From Litchfieldia sinesaloumensis (GTDB taxonomy: Bacteria; Bacillota; Bacilli; Bacillales; Bacillaceae_L): 64,000 nt of DNA. Position 1 is the first letter of the stretch. Every line of letters starts with the position of its first letter. The notes beneath the pieces were generated by a model that saw nothing but the letters and a program-made list of their open reading frames with translations, did not search any database and had not been told where the DNA came from. The stretch spans positions 2,027,804 to 2,091,803 of the forward strand of contig NZ_LT732529.1 of assembly GCF_900156865.1 (NCBI RefSeq), written 5' to 3'. Both the position numbers and the translations under genes were made by a program. Positions 14,884 to 24,086 of the stretch are shown here, in pieces.

Positions 14884-15519
14884 TTAAAAACCGTTTAGGA
14901 AAGGATTTGTATCCATCTCAGCTTCAATGGTTGTTTCAGGTCCATGGCCGGATAACACGATTGTATCTTCTGGTAATGATAGCAGTTTTTCATGAATACT
15001 ACTTAGTAAGCGCTCGTGACTTCCACCAGGTAGGTCTGTTCGTCCAATGCTTCCTTGGAATAAGGCATCTCCAGAAAAGACAACCCCAAGTTCTTTGCAA
15101 TAGTATGATACACTTCCTGGCGAATGTCCTGGTGTGTAAAAGAGGTCAAATGAAAACCCCACTACAGAAAACGCTCCTTCTTTCGGAAGGATTGTCACGT
15201 TTGCTTTTGATACGATTTCTTGCCCTGGTATAAAATAACCTGATCCATTAAGAGCAGGATCTTTCAGCCAATTTTTCTCTTTTTCATGAATAAACACTGG
15301 CACATCCCAATGAGCAAGTACATCATCTACAGCACCAATATGGTCAAAATGGGCGTGTGTTAACAGTATCCCCATTGGTGTAAGTCCTTGCTGCCGTAAA
15401 ACAGTCTGTAAACGGGCTCCATCACCGCCTGGATCAAAAATAACACATTCCTTGTTTGATTTAGATAGTATGTATGCGTTTGTTTGTAAAGGACCTAACG
15501 GAATCCTTTGCCATTTCAT
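14884..15519 (-). CDS. yqgX: MBL-fold metallohydrolase YqgX
   Basis: 211 residues of glyoxalase-II-like metallo-beta-lactamase fold. Metal ligands are visible in THAHFDHIGA, in TPGHSPGS, the bridging Asp in FSGDALF, and the final His in SGHGPET. The substrate is unknown; YqgX homologues are often annotated as hydroxyacylglutathione-hydrolase-like although Bacillus lacks glutathione. The ATG at 15519 follows GGAGGGG by 6 bases; the frame is open 8 codons more. Confidence 0.88.
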   Translation of the reverse strand: MKWQRIPLGPLQTNAYILSKSNKECVIFDPGGDGARLQTVLRQQGLTPMGILLTHAHFDHIGAVDDVLAHWDVPVFIHEKEKNWLKDPALNGSGYFIPGQEIVSKANVTILPKEGAFSVVGFSFDLFYTPGHSPGSVSYYCKELGVVFSGDALFQGSIGRTDLPGGSHERLLSSIHEKLLSLPEDTIVLSGHGPETTIEAEMDTNPFLNGF

Positions 15520-16036
15520 AAATTTCCCCTCCGCTCTTATCATAATCTACCATACATTGTACACCATACTAGACAGACGAAAAAGCTTAAAGCAACTCAG
15601 ACTGTTGACAAACGATCGCATACTTCGTTGCTTGCTACTCTCGTACGCTCATGAAGGCAACTTCTATTCGCGTCTCAATTAGCTGCGCGTCTTTTCTGTT
15701 AGGCGCTTTCAAGATAATCTGAGAAAAGTATTCCAGTTCAGTTATCCTTTAAAAACTTGTGTAAAATGTTAATTTACCCGACTCTTCACAATTAATTGTA
15801 TTTGCCTTGAAAGTGTCACTTTTTCCTCCTCGACAAATACGGATAAAACGATTAGAATATAAAATGAATCTATCTATTTCATTACATATAGAGTAATTTG
15901 GCCTTTCGAGCAACATCTTCTTGTAATTACACATTTGCGATGTTGTAATTTTTCATACTATGGGGAAAATAGTAATGAATAAAATTGTAGAGGCTCACTT
16001 TTACATGTACATTGATTATGCAAGGGGGTAAGTCAC
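15520..16036. other. Gene-free intergenic region yqgX / yqgW
   Basis: Contains a possible second-family repeat (15590-15705, G+C richer, ending TTAGGCGCTTTC) and then plain A/T-rich DNA. No open frame of more than 60 codons has coding character, and no RNA gene is recognised. Confidence 0.5.
15590..15705. repeat. Possible second intergenic repeat family, copy 2
   Basis: TACTTCGTTGCTTGCTACTC ... TTCGCGTCTCAATTAGCTGCGCGTC weakly aligns with the pattern at 12093-12200 (TACGTTGGCTTGCT ... ACTCGAAGCTGTGCCGCC). The relationship is seen by eye only. Confidence 0.35.
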
Positions 16037-16210
16037 ATGGGTCTAATGATTATCTTTTCATTAGTAGTAATTTTATCTGCATTTGGTATCATTCGTTCTT
16101 TACGTGAAAAGAACCTTTTAGCCTTATTTTTCTCAACAGGAACCTTTTTAGTAATTGGCTGGTTTACAATCATGACAATTTTGAAAGACGGTTTCCCATC
16201 TGCTCACTAA
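16037..16210 (+). CDS. yqgW: DUF2759 (YqgW-like) small membrane protein
   Basis: 57 residues, MGLMIIFSLVVILSAFGIIR..., with two hydrophobic helices joined by a basic loop (SLREKN) and ending GFPSAH. Size, form and place next to yqgX fit YqgW/DUF2759. Function unknown. AAGGGGG lies 9 bases before the ATG, and a perfect-palindrome terminator follows the TAA directly. Confidence 0.8.
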   Translation: MGLMIIFSLVVILSAFGIIRSLREKNLLALFFSTGTFLVIGWFTIMTILKDGFPSAH

Positions 16211-16221
16211 TTATGAAATGT

Positions 16222-16249
16222 AAAGCCATCGGTGTACACCGATGGCTTT
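16222..16249. terminator. Terminator of yqgW
   Basis: A 14-bp perfect inverted repeat, AAAGCCATCGGTGT/ACACCGATGGCTTT, followed by a T-run. Confidence 0.92.
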
Positions 16250-16300
16250 TTCTATTCCCCTCAATAAATGACTATTTCTATTCCCCTCAATAAATGACTA
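16249..16300. repeat. Tandem 26-bp duplication at the 3' end of yqgU
   Basis: The unit beginning TTTCTATTCCCCTCAATAAA occurs twice back to back. The right-hand copy contains the last codons and stop of yqgU; the left-hand copy lies in the space after it. Confidence 0.8.
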
Positions 16301-17414
16301 AATCAGTAATACTTTTGGTCCTCATGTCAATGATTTTCTCAAATTGGAATCCGTATAAACATAGAATTCCATTTGGTGAGAAATTTAGTGGTTGATCATC
16401 CACTTTTTCTAGAATTATCTCTTCCTTCCCTGTACGCACGTCAAAGGAAATCAACTCAAATTTCTCTCCATACGTATCAAAGGCACCCGTGGAATAGGGT
16501 TTAAAGGAATAAAACTTTTTTTGTTCTGGAACATAATTTGCCGATGGAATATACCATTTCGAATAGTCACTTAAGAGCGGCATTTTAAATTCATGTAGCT
16601 TTTGATTTTTCTCCGGATGATAAAATCCTACTTTCGCAAATGGTTCTTTGTCTTGAATTAATTCGTAAGTAACTAGTAAATTTTTATACGACATAAATGA
16701 GATAATGTTCTCAAACAAAAGCGCCTCTGTTTTTGTATCTAGATGGTATGAATAGAGAGGTGCAAAGAAATCAAGCTCATTTTGGTCCCATTTTAAATAC
16801 GAAATTGTGTTGGAGTTAACCCATTGAATGAATGGCTGAAATACTTCAAATTTTGTAGTTTTTTGAGTAGAAATATCAAGTAGATGAGTTTGAAACGACC
16901 AATCCTCTAAAAACGAGGTAACGAAGATTTGATTCGTATGGTAGGGATTCCAACTATAAAATAAATCAAACGAACTCACTTCCCACTCAAATTTTATATT
17001 TCCTTGTTTGTCGATTACCGTTAATTTTGCTTTATTCTCTGAATTTGCCGTATGTAATAAAAACAGGGAATGGTCTTCATTTGCTTCTAAGGTCAGTACT
17101 GGATCGGGCATTTTTAAGAATACTTCTTTTTCACCAGTAAACAGCTGATATCTGTATATTGTAGAACTTGAGTCTTCATCAATAACATATAAGATGCTTT
17201 CGTCGTCAAACCATTCGCTAACACGGTTAAATTGCTCTCCACGGAGGTCTATTGGTACCACCTGCTGACTATCTCCAAAGAATTCAGATGGTACAGGACC
17301 TTTTGTAACATTCTTATGCCTACTATTCGGAGCATCGCTTATATCAAACGGTTGATGAGAGTTACAAGCAGCTAGTAGAATAAGAAACAAGAATAAAAAT
17401 AATAATTTCCTCAT
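16287..17414 (-). CDS. yqgU: YqgU-like lipoprotein
   Basis: About 375 residues. The start MRKLLFLFLFLILLAAC gives a lipobox (LAAC) at Cys17, so the protein is anchored on the outer face of the membrane. The rest is beta-strand-rich with repeated short strands (for example DESILYVIDEDSSSTIYRYQLF and FELISFDVRTGKEEIILEKV), suggesting a beta-propeller. The locus matches B. subtilis yqgU between yqgT and yqgW. Function unknown. The ATG at 17414 is chosen for the lipoprotein signal; the frame is open 18 codons upstream. Confidence 0.82.
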   Translation of the reverse strand: MRKLLFLFLFLILLAACNSHQPFDISDAPNSRHKNVTKGPVPSEFFGDSQQVVPIDLRGEQFNRVSEWFDDESILYVIDEDSSSTIYRYQLFTGEKEVFLKMPDPVLTLEANEDHSLFLLHTANSENKAKLTVIDKQGNIKFEWEVSSFDLFYSWNPYHTNQIFVTSFLEDWSFQTHLLDISTQKTTKFEVFQPFIQWVNSNTISYLKWDQNELDFFAPLYSYHLDTKTEALLFENIISFMSYKNLLVTYELIQDKEPFAKVGFYHPEKNQKLHEFKMPLLSDYSKWYIPSANYVPEQKKFYSFKPYSTGAFDTYGEKFELISFDVRTGKEEIILEKVDDQPLNFSPNGILCLYGFQFEKIIDMRTKSITDLVIY

Positions 17415-17613
17415 CAACTCGATAATCACCTCTTTACACTCAACAAAGAACAATCGGAGTAGTTTCATTCCTATTGTTACCCTTAACAGATAATACGATT
17501 ATGCACGTTAAAAAGTTTCAAAGCAAGCAAAAAAACTGTGCTTAATCAAACGTTTTTTCGTGCATTTGCTCCCAGATATCTTCAGGCGGGCTCATAAATA
17601 GTTGGCAGCGATT

Positions 17614-18807
17614 TCACATATACAAAGAGGCCAAAAATGCTCCTAAGGTTTCTTGATAAATCTCATCAAATTGAGTTAGAGGCAATGGATTAACCCCTTC
17701 ACCTAACTCGAATGTGAAGCCCGGTCGTCTGAACTCTTGGATAAACCAGTCCTTGTAACCTGCATGGCTATCTACATAGCGAACAGCTCTATACCCGCTA
17801 ACCCTTGAGAATTCATTAACAAGGATTTGTGCCTCTGGTGGCTCTAATCCCTCATATCCCCAAAAGATGACTTCACCTTGTGTATGGAAGGCTAACACTC
17901 GGTCAAAATCAGAGGATCTTGTTAGTTCTTCAATCGCAGTTACTTCCGGTTCAGTTAATGGTGCATCACCAGGGTAATCTCGTGGTGCTGGTGCCTTTGG
18001 CTCCTTCCTCTTCTTTTCAATATCCCAGTTGGCCGGAAACTGATTATTTAAATCAATACCACGAATATTAGCTTTCCAATCCTTAAAGTCAAGATTCCCA
18101 TTATTAATATCAATGACTTCTTGTCTGTATGGTTCCTGTTCAGGTGGTCCTTCCAAAACCAAATCGACTCCATCAGGATTTACCATCGGGACAATGGAGA
18201 GAAACGCTTCAAAATAAAACGGTTCTACATAAAACCCTCTAATTGGTGTCGCATTAGTGAGCGCAAGCAGATACTCATTTAAAAATGTCATGATGACATT
18301 GGTTGTAATCCATTCATTTGCATGAAAAGAGCCATTCCAATGAACTCTTTTGGTTCCTCTGCCTATTCGTATCTCTGGTAGGTCTTTTCCTAAAACACTT
18401 TTTCCTATAGAACCAGTTTGTAAAAACGGATAAATGGCTTTTAAGCTTGCAATATCCGCCATCATATCAGCAAATGTGTATTTACGATTCCCGTTCACTA
18501 TTGGTTGCACAATCCTCTCTGGGAGCAGAATTGTTTGCCCCACCTGGAGGTTAGCTGCATCAATTCCCGGATTCACCAAGAATAAGGCATCCGTAACAAG
18601 TGTGCGCGATCTTGCTAACTTCCATAATGTATCACCATTAGTTACTTCATATTGATTTAAGGTAAACCCAGGTATATTCACTTCTGTTCCAACTTGTAAA
18701 TTCGTGCTATTTACATGTAAATTGGAATCAATGAGTAAATGCATAGGGATCGCAAACAACTGACTATAGTGCCAAAACGTGTCTCCTGGACGGACTGTTA
18801 CCTTCAC
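17614..18807 (-). CDS. yqgT: LysM-containing M14 peptidase (YqgT-like, gamma-D-glutamyl-diamino acid endopeptidase type)
   Basis: 397 residues: two LysM peptidoglycan-binding modules (about 1-45 with VRPGDTFWHYSQLFAIP and 50-95 with VTNGDTLWKLA) and a zinc carboxypeptidase domain. Zinc ligands are in SFHANEW (His...Glu) and LAFHTQGE, and the catalytic Glu in GFTFELGEG. This is the architecture of endopeptidase I, which cuts the D-gamma-Glu-diaminopimelate bond in cell-wall peptides. The start is GTG at 18807, 7 bases after AAGGAGG; an ATG at 18828 is possible. No signal peptide is seen, as in the known sporulation enzyme. Confidence 0.88.
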   Translation of the reverse strand: MKVTVRPGDTFWHYSQLFAIPMHLLIDSNLHVNSTNLQVGTEVNIPGFTLNQYEVTNGDTLWKLARSRTLVTDALFLVNPGIDAANLQVGQTILLPERIVQPIVNGNRKYTFADMMADIASLKAIYPFLQTGSIGKSVLGKDLPEIRIGRGTKRVHWNGSFHANEWITTNVIMTFLNEYLLALTNATPIRGFYVEPFYFEAFLSIVPMVNPDGVDLVLEGPPEQEPYRQEVIDINNGNLDFKDWKANIRGIDLNNQFPANWDIEKKRKEPKAPAPRDYPGDAPLTEPEVTAIEELTRSSDFDRVLAFHTQGEVIFWGYEGLEPPEAQILVNEFSRVSGYRAVRYVDSHAGYKDWFIQEFRRPGFTFELGEGVNPLPLTQFDEIYQETLGAFLASLYM

Positions 18808-18875
18808 TACAAAACCTCCTTGTAACATTCTCCTACCATCCTATGAATGAAGGGATGTACATCATGCGAAAAAGT

Positions 18876-18905
18876 AAAAGCCCTAACCGCATAGGTTAAG
18901 GCTTC
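18876..18905 (-). terminator. Terminator of the LTA synthase gene
   Basis: GAAGCCTTAACC/GGTTAGGGCTTTT on the minus strand, followed by T-rich sequence. Confidence 0.8.
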
Positions 18906-18910
18906 AATAA

Positions 18911-20809
18911 TTATTCCTTAAATTCTTCAGGAATTGGTTCAGTATAGGATGTTCCATTGTAGAAACGAAGAAGGTCTCCATAGATTATTTCATCAGAATA
19001 ATCTAGTTCTAATCCTGCTTTCTCCATATAAGGTTCACAGAAACTACTCTCTGTCTCTTCACCAGTTGTACGATCATAACAGGTATTTTTTGTGAATACA
19101 TATTTTTCAGTTATGAAGCTTCCATCCCGCAGAACAGTGAATGGCAATCGGTCCTTAGAAAATAAATCATGACCGAAATGCACATCATTTTTTAAATCCA
19201 TTCCTAAAAGACTTAGTATAGTTGGTTTTAAATCAATTTGCCCTGATACATCAGAAACCACTTGCGGATTCACATCTGTTACTCCAGGGATGTGAATGAT
19301 TAAAGGTACCCTTTGCAATTGAATCGAATCAAAGGGAGTGATTTCTTCTTTCCCTAAGAATTGAGCCATTGCTTTATTATGATTCTCGGAGATACCGTAA
19401 TGGTCTCCGTATAGGACGAATATTGTATTTTCATACATTCCTTCTTCTTTTAGACGATCAAAAAAGAGTTTAATCGACTCATCCATATAACGAACCGTTG
19501 GGAAATAGCGGTTCAACGTTCTTGAATTTGAAGTATATTCATTTACCATTTTGTCCTCTTCTTCAAGTTCAAAAGGGAAATGATTTGTTAACGTAATAAA
19601 CTTCGAATAGTATGGTTGTGGCTGAGACTTTAATAAGTCAATTGATTGTTCAAAGAAATCAATGTCCTTTAAGCCCCATCCAATTGAATTTTCTTCTGTA
19701 ACTTCATAGCTTTCAATATCATAGAATTGATCGTACCCTAAGGAGTCATACATGATGTCACGGTTCCAGAACGTCTTATTGTTCGCATGAAGTACAGATG
19801 AATAGTAACCATGTTCTTTGATAATTTCAGGTGTCGCCGTATATTCATTAGATGCATGAGTGAAAAAAACTGCCCCACGACCTAATGGATACAATGAATT
19901 TTCTAATAAAAATTCAGAGTCAGATGTTTTACCTTGACCTGTTTGGTGGTAAAAATTATCAAAGTAATAGCTTTCCTTAATAAACTCATTTAAAAATGGG
20001 GTGATTTCCTCTCCATCAATGGTTTCGTTTATTACAAAACTTTGAAGTGACTCCATTGAAATAACGACAACGTTTTTCCCTTCAGCAATTCCAAAATTCT
20101 CACCAGGGTCCTTCTGATTTGCTTTCAAATAGTTTTCGATATCTATGAATGAACTGCTATCAGCTAACGCACGTTGTGCTGAAGACTTGGATTGTAGCAC
20201 AATATCATAGATTTGATAATTGTAGGTTCCAATGTTTTTTACAAGCATTTCACGGTCGAATGTTCTTGTTAATAACTGTGGTCGCTGTGCTTCCGCTAAC
20301 CCTAAGTTTAAGAAGAAAATGACTGCGACTAGGATGAAGTATGATCTTCTTTCCTTCTTTGTAATGACTTCAGCAATCGTAAAGCTCGGCTTATATTTAT
20401 TTAGCAAGATTAGAATAACCACATCAATAAACAATAGTGGATCTGTAATCTTTAGGTTTCCAGTGATACTTGTTCCTAAATCCCCCATATTACTCGTTTG
20501 GAAAAGAACAGGAAGAGTCAGAAAGTCGTTAAAGAACCTATAGAAAACAACGTTGGCAAATAAAACAAACGAAGATAGTAAACTAGCAAATATAATAAAC
20601 TTATTTCGCTTTTTCGGCTTCATAAAAAAAGAAATACCAAAGAACAACAATAAGAAACTTAATGGGTTTATGAGTAAAATAAACTCTTGCATCAAGTTTT
20701 CTATTTTAATATCAAAGCTAGTTTTATATACAATATATGTTTTTATCCAAAGCATTACTGCAGCTACAAAGATGAACTTTGACTTGGATATGGTTGATGA
20801 CTTAATCAT
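18911..20809 (-). CDS. yqgS: LtaS-family lipoteichoic acid synthase (YqgS-like)
   Basis: 632 residues: five N-terminal TM helices (about 12-170), then an extracellular sulphatase-fold domain. Catalytic features are visible: Thr295 in [10 protein letters not shown] (nucleophile), Glu253 in SMESLQ, and the metal-binding YGDHYG. LtaS enzymes transfer glycerol-phosphate from phosphatidylglycerol to the LTA chain. B. subtilis has four paralogues; position next to yqgT and glcK indicates YqgS. The ATG at 20809 follows AGGAGG by 7 bases; a TTG one codon upstream is also in frame. Confidence 0.93.
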   Translation of the reverse strand: MIKSSTISKSKFIFVAAVMLWIKTYIVYKTSFDIKIENLMQEFILLINPLSFLLLFFGISFFMKPKKRNKFIIFASLLSSFVLFANVVFYRFFNDFLTLPVLFQTSNMGDLGTSITGNLKITDPLLFIDVVILILLNKYKPSFTIAEVITKKERRSYFILVAVIFFLNLGLAEAQRPQLLTRTFDREMLVKNIGTYNYQIYDIVLQSKSSAQRALADSSSFIDIENYLKANQKDPGENFGIAEGKNVVVISMESLQSFVINETIDGEEITPFLNEFIKESYYFDNFYHQTGQGKTSDSEFLLENSLYPLGRGAVFFTHASNEYTATPEIIKEHGYYSSVLHANNKTFWNRDIMYDSLGYDQFYDIESYEVTEENSIGWGLKDIDFFEQSIDLLKSQPQPYYSKFITLTNHFPFELEEEDKMVNEYTSNSRTLNRYFPTVRYMDESIKLFFDRLKEEGMYENTIFVLYGDHYGISENHNKAMAQFLGKEEITPFDSIQLQRVPLIIHIPGVTDVNPQVVSDVSGQIDLKPTILSLLGMDLKNDVHFGHDLFSKDRLPFTVLRDGSFITEKYVFTKNTCYDRTTGEETESSFCEPYMEKAGLELDYSDEIIYGDLLRFYNGTSYTEPIPEEFKE

Positions 20810-21147
20810 CAAAATACCTCCTTGTATTCAAGACGGCGGAGAAAAAAATCCATGTTTTCAAATACCATTTTTTAGAAATTCACAAAAACCTAAACATAAT
20901 CTTAATACGTTTTTTATTAAAAATCAATCATCTATACAACCAAATTTTATAGATTGAGATAGATGTACATTTATGTATATACTTATAAGACGTTTAGTTG
21001 ACTAGAAAGTTTCATAGTTAATAAAAGTAATAATCTTTTAAATATTCTAACAAGAATGTAAAAAAAGAGATTTCAAGATGAAATCTCTTTTTTCTATTTG
21101 TAATTATACTTTAAGAATTGTTTCTTTATCTTAATATTCCTTAACTC
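20810..21147. other. Intergenic region between glcK and the LTA synthase gene
   Basis: Holds the glcK terminator (21061-21093). The rest is very A/T-rich and must carry the promoter of the LTA synthase gene; no feature could be assigned with confidence. Confidence 0.5.
21061..21093 (-). terminator. Terminator of glcK
   Basis: A 14-bp stem AAAAAAGAGATTTC/GAAATCTCTTTTTT with a 5-base loop. Confidence 0.92.
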
Positions 21148-22119
21148 TTAAGGGAGTGTTGTTTTCGCAAGGTACGCAGCACCAATCACACCTGCATCAT
21201 TTCCCAATGTGGCAATGGTGAATTCTGCAGCCTCAGCAGCTCTCGGAAACGTAAATCGTTCAAATTGTTTTCGTAAGGGGATTAATAATTGTTCACCAGC
21301 TTTAGAGACGCCACCACCAACAACGATTTTTTCAGGATTTAATCCGTTTGCCACATGACTTATAGCTAAACCTAGATGAAATGTTATGAAGTTAATTATC
21401 TCCTTGGCTAATTCATCACCCTTGTCCGCAGCCTCAAATACATCCCTTGAGGTCACTTCTCCTATTTTTTCGAATTGGTCACGGAGGAGACTTGGCTTGT
21501 TTTGATCTTGAAGGGCCTCTTTTGCCAATCGAGCAATACCTGTAGCTGATGCGATTGTTTCAATACAACCTGTCTTTCCACAACCACATAAAGCCCCACC
21601 TTCAGGTATGGAGGTAATATGTCCGATTTCTCCACCTGCTCCATTAGCACCGCGAACAATTTCACCATTAGAGATGATTCCTCCGCCTACTCCAGTGCCC
21701 AATGTTACACAAAGTAAGTTCTTTGCGCCATCACCAGCGCCTTTCCACATCTCGCCAATAGCTGCGATGTTTGCATCGTTTTCAACGACTGCAGGTAATC
21801 CAATCGTTGCTTCAAGCTCTGCTTTTAAAGGATACATTTCCTTCAAGCCTAAATTGGTTGCTTTGTAGAGATAACCTTCCTCAGAATTAACGGGTCCTGG
21901 TGCACCCATCCCTACTCCCGCAAATTGATTTTTTGAAAGACTAAGTTCGTTCATTTTAACCTCAATTGCTTCGGCAATGTCTGGTATAATTTTTTCTCCT
22001 GATTTATCAGTTGGAATTTCCCACTTGCTAACAATTTCACCTTCTTGTGTAATAAATGCAAGCTTGACGGTTGTTCCCCCTAAATCGATTCCAATAAATA
22101 AGTTTTCCATAAAAAACAT
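21148..22119 (-). CDS. glcK: ROK-family glucokinase
   Basis: Phosphorylates glucose to glucose-6-phosphate. 323 residues: ATP phosphate loop [10 protein letters not shown], catalytic Asp in [22 protein letters not shown] signature [12 protein letters not shown], and the zinc site His in EIGHI with CGCGKTGC. Very close to B. subtilis GlcK (YqgR) over its whole length. The ATG at 22119 has AAAGGA upstream; an ATG three codons later is also possible. Downstream of yqgQ by 12 bp, so co-transcribed. Confidence 0.95.
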   Translation of the reverse strand: MFFMENLFIGIDLGGTTVKLAFITQEGEIVSKWEIPTDKSGEKIIPDIAEAIEVKMNELSLSKNQFAGVGMGAPGPVNSEEGYLYKATNLGLKEMYPLKAELEATIGLPAVVENDANIAAIGEMWKGAGDGAKNLLCVTLGTGVGGGIISNGEIVRGANGAGGEIGHITSIPEGGALCGCGKTGCIETIASATGIARLAKEALQDQNKPSLLRDQFEKIGEVTSRDVFEAADKGDELAKEIINFITFHLGLAISHVANGLNPEKIVVGGGVSKAGEQLLIPLRKQFERFTFPRAAEAAEFTIATLGNDAGVIGAAYLAKTTLP

Positions 22120-22131
22120 TCCATTCCTTTG

Positions 22132-22344
22132 TTATTGTTTTTTGGCTCTTTTTTCTGTTTCCCACACGATTTCTTGGCGAAGTAGGAATAAAGCGGTTTG
22201 ATAATCCATCTTTTCAATGAGCTGTGAGTTATAAAGTTCTTGTATTTCAGTTTCCATTAATTGTAGATCCGCAACTCGGTCACCAACATAAATAATGGTA
22301 CCGTACTTTTTTAGAAATTGCTGAATATCATAGATTGTTTTCAC
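22132..22344 (-). CDS. yqgQ: YqgQ-family protein
   Basis: 70 residues, MKTIYDIQQFLKKYGTIIYVG... then DRVADLQLMETEIQELY, the typical three-helix YqgQ (DUF910) sequence. Function unknown; the family is almost always encoded just before glcK, as here. Confidence 0.92.
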   Translation of the reverse strand: MKTIYDIQQFLKKYGTIIYVGDRVADLQLMETEIQELYNSQLIEKMDYQTALFLLRQEIVWETEKRAKKQ

Positions 22345-22436
22345 ATTTTCACCTTCTACATTTCACGATATATCCCTAGCTTATTTAAAAATGGACAATC
22401 ACGCAAGTCTTTCTCGGGTATTGTTCATCAAAATGT

Positions 22437-22467
22437 AAAAAGAGTCTTCGCCTATATGCGAAAACTC
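22437..22467 (-). terminator. Terminator of the SpoVAF-like gene
   Basis: GAGTTTTCGC/GCGAAGACTC on the minus strand, a 6-base loop, then a T-run. Confidence 0.85.
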
Positions 22468-22479
22468 CTGTGTTTTTTA

Positions 22480-23949
22480 TTATTTGTCCGGATCCTGTGG
22501 ATTTAATACCTTTGGTCGACTCCGCTTTAATGGAATTGGTGCTCGGAATAAAACATCCTTTAATCCTTTGAAAGAAAATGGAATAAAAGGCCATAAGTAT
22601 GGTACGTCAAATGATTTCATTCGAGCTAAATAAAGAATCCAAAGTGTGAACCCACCAACAAATCCTATAACTCCAAAAATACTCGTTGTTAATAAGAGAA
22701 ATAGTCGTGCTAAGCGATTTGCTAGGCTCATTTCATAACTCGGTGTTGAGAAGGTACCAATTGCCGCAATCGCTAAATACAAAATAACCTCGTTGGTGAA
22801 TAAACCAACCTCAACCGCTACTTGTCCGATCATCATGGCGGCTACAAGACCTAACGCTGTAGCAAGGGAGGTCGGGGTGTGAATAGCTGCCATTCGCAAC
22901 AGATCAATTCCAATTTCAATGAGAAAGAACTGTAAAATCAATGGTAATCTGCCATCATCATTTGGACCGATAAATTTAAGACTTTCTGGCAATAGATCAG
23001 GATGAACAGCAAATAAATACCAAAGCGGCAACAAAAACAATGATGCCCATACACCAATATAGCGAACCAGACGTAGGTATAACCCTGTCACTGGGCTGTT
23101 ACGATATTCCTCTGCATGCTGCATATGGTGCCAAAATGTTGTCGGTGTGATAAGAACACTTGGTGAACCATCGACCATGATTATAATATGGCCTTCATAT
23201 AAATGCGCAGCTGCTGTATCAGGTCTTTCCGTGTATCTTACAACTGGGTATGGGTTATAATGTCGTCCAGAGATATATTCCTCTATTGTCTTTTCCCCCA
23301 TCGGTAGACCATCTGTATCAATTTTCGATATGGCGTCTTTTACCTCTTTTACATGATTCGGGTCAGCGATATCTTCAATATAACTAACTACAATATCTGT
23401 TTTTGAACGCCTACCTACCTGCAGATATTCCATTCGAAGGGATTTATCCCTTACTCTTCGTCTTGTCAAAGCTGTATTAAAAACAATTGTTTCAACAAAA
23501 CCGTCCCTTGAACCGCGTACAACTCGTTCTGTATCCGGCTCTTCCGGTCCTCTAACAGGATAGGTTCTTGCATCAATTAAAATGACCTTATCTAGTCCGT
23601 CTATGACAAGAGCCGTTGGACCCGCTAGAACCATATCTACAACCTTATCAAGGTCGTCTACACTTTCAACCTCTACGTATGGAATATAGGTTTTTAATAG
23701 TTTTTCTAATGCATCTACCTTAAAAATACTTTCATCCTGTTTGATGAGGAACTTTTGTAGTAAATGTAAAATATCGTCTTTAATGAGGCCATCTATTAAA
23801 TACATAGACATGTCTTTTCCAATGTATTCAACATCAAGTTGAATGACATCAAAGCTCTTATCTACACCAAGCGCTTCTCTCAGATAACTCCGATTTTCTT
23901 CTATACTCGTTGAGACAGGATGTATTGGCTTTTCTTTTTCATTTCCCAT
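22480..23949 (-). CDS. SpoVAF/GerA-family spore germination membrane protein
   Basis: 489 residues. A large N-terminal cytoplasmic domain (about 1-285; includes LGVDKSFDVIQLDVEYIGKD, GPEEPDTERVVRGSRDGFVE and RRSKTDIVVSYI) leads to four or five C-terminal TM helices. This is the GerA A-subunit fold; the length and PYPVVRYTERPD motif are closer to SpoVAF (493 residues in B. subtilis) than to germinant-receptor subunits. Such proteins act in the spore inner membrane during germination. The ATG at 23949 follows GGAGTGA. It is a single gene between gluP and yqgQ, without B and C partners. Confidence 0.85.
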   Translation of the reverse strand: MGNEKEKPIHPVSTSIEENRSYLREALGVDKSFDVIQLDVEYIGKDMSMYLIDGLIKDDILHLLQKFLIKQDESIFKVDALEKLLKTYIPYVEVESVDDLDKVVDMVLAGPTALVIDGLDKVILIDARTYPVRGPEEPDTERVVRGSRDGFVETIVFNTALTRRRVRDKSLRMEYLQVGRRSKTDIVVSYIEDIADPNHVKEVKDAISKIDTDGLPMGEKTIEEYISGRHYNPYPVVRYTERPDTAAAHLYEGHIIIMVDGSPSVLITPTTFWHHMQHAEEYRNSPVTGLYLRLVRYIGVWASLFLLPLWYLFAVHPDLLPESLKFIGPNDDGRLPLILQFFLIEIGIDLLRMAAIHTPTSLATALGLVAAMMIGQVAVEVGLFTNEVILYLAIAAIGTFSTPSYEMSLANRLARLFLLLTTSIFGVIGFVGGFTLWILYLARMKSFDVPYLWPFIPFSFKGLKDVLFRAPIPLKRSRPKVLNPQDPDK

Positions 23950-24058
23950 CAGAATCACTCCAATCACGTGCAAAGGTAGCTTGAATATGTATGTTAAGGC
24001 TACTAATCCATCTTTGACGTAAAATTGGTAAAACATACTTATTAAGGGAAAATAAAGA

Positions 24059-24086
24059 AAAAGTGCCTTTTTAAAAAGACACTTTT
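24059..24086 (-). terminator. Terminator of gluP
   Basis: AAAGTG-x-CTTTTT pairs with AAAAAG-x-CACTTT immediately at the gluP stop. Confidence 0.75.

Noticed and set aside
17540-17613. A 23-codon in-frame extension after the yqgT TGA (ends MHEKTFD)
   Set aside because: It could suggest stop-codon readthrough, but M14 endopeptidases of this type end where yqgT stops and there is no readthrough signal; treated as chance.
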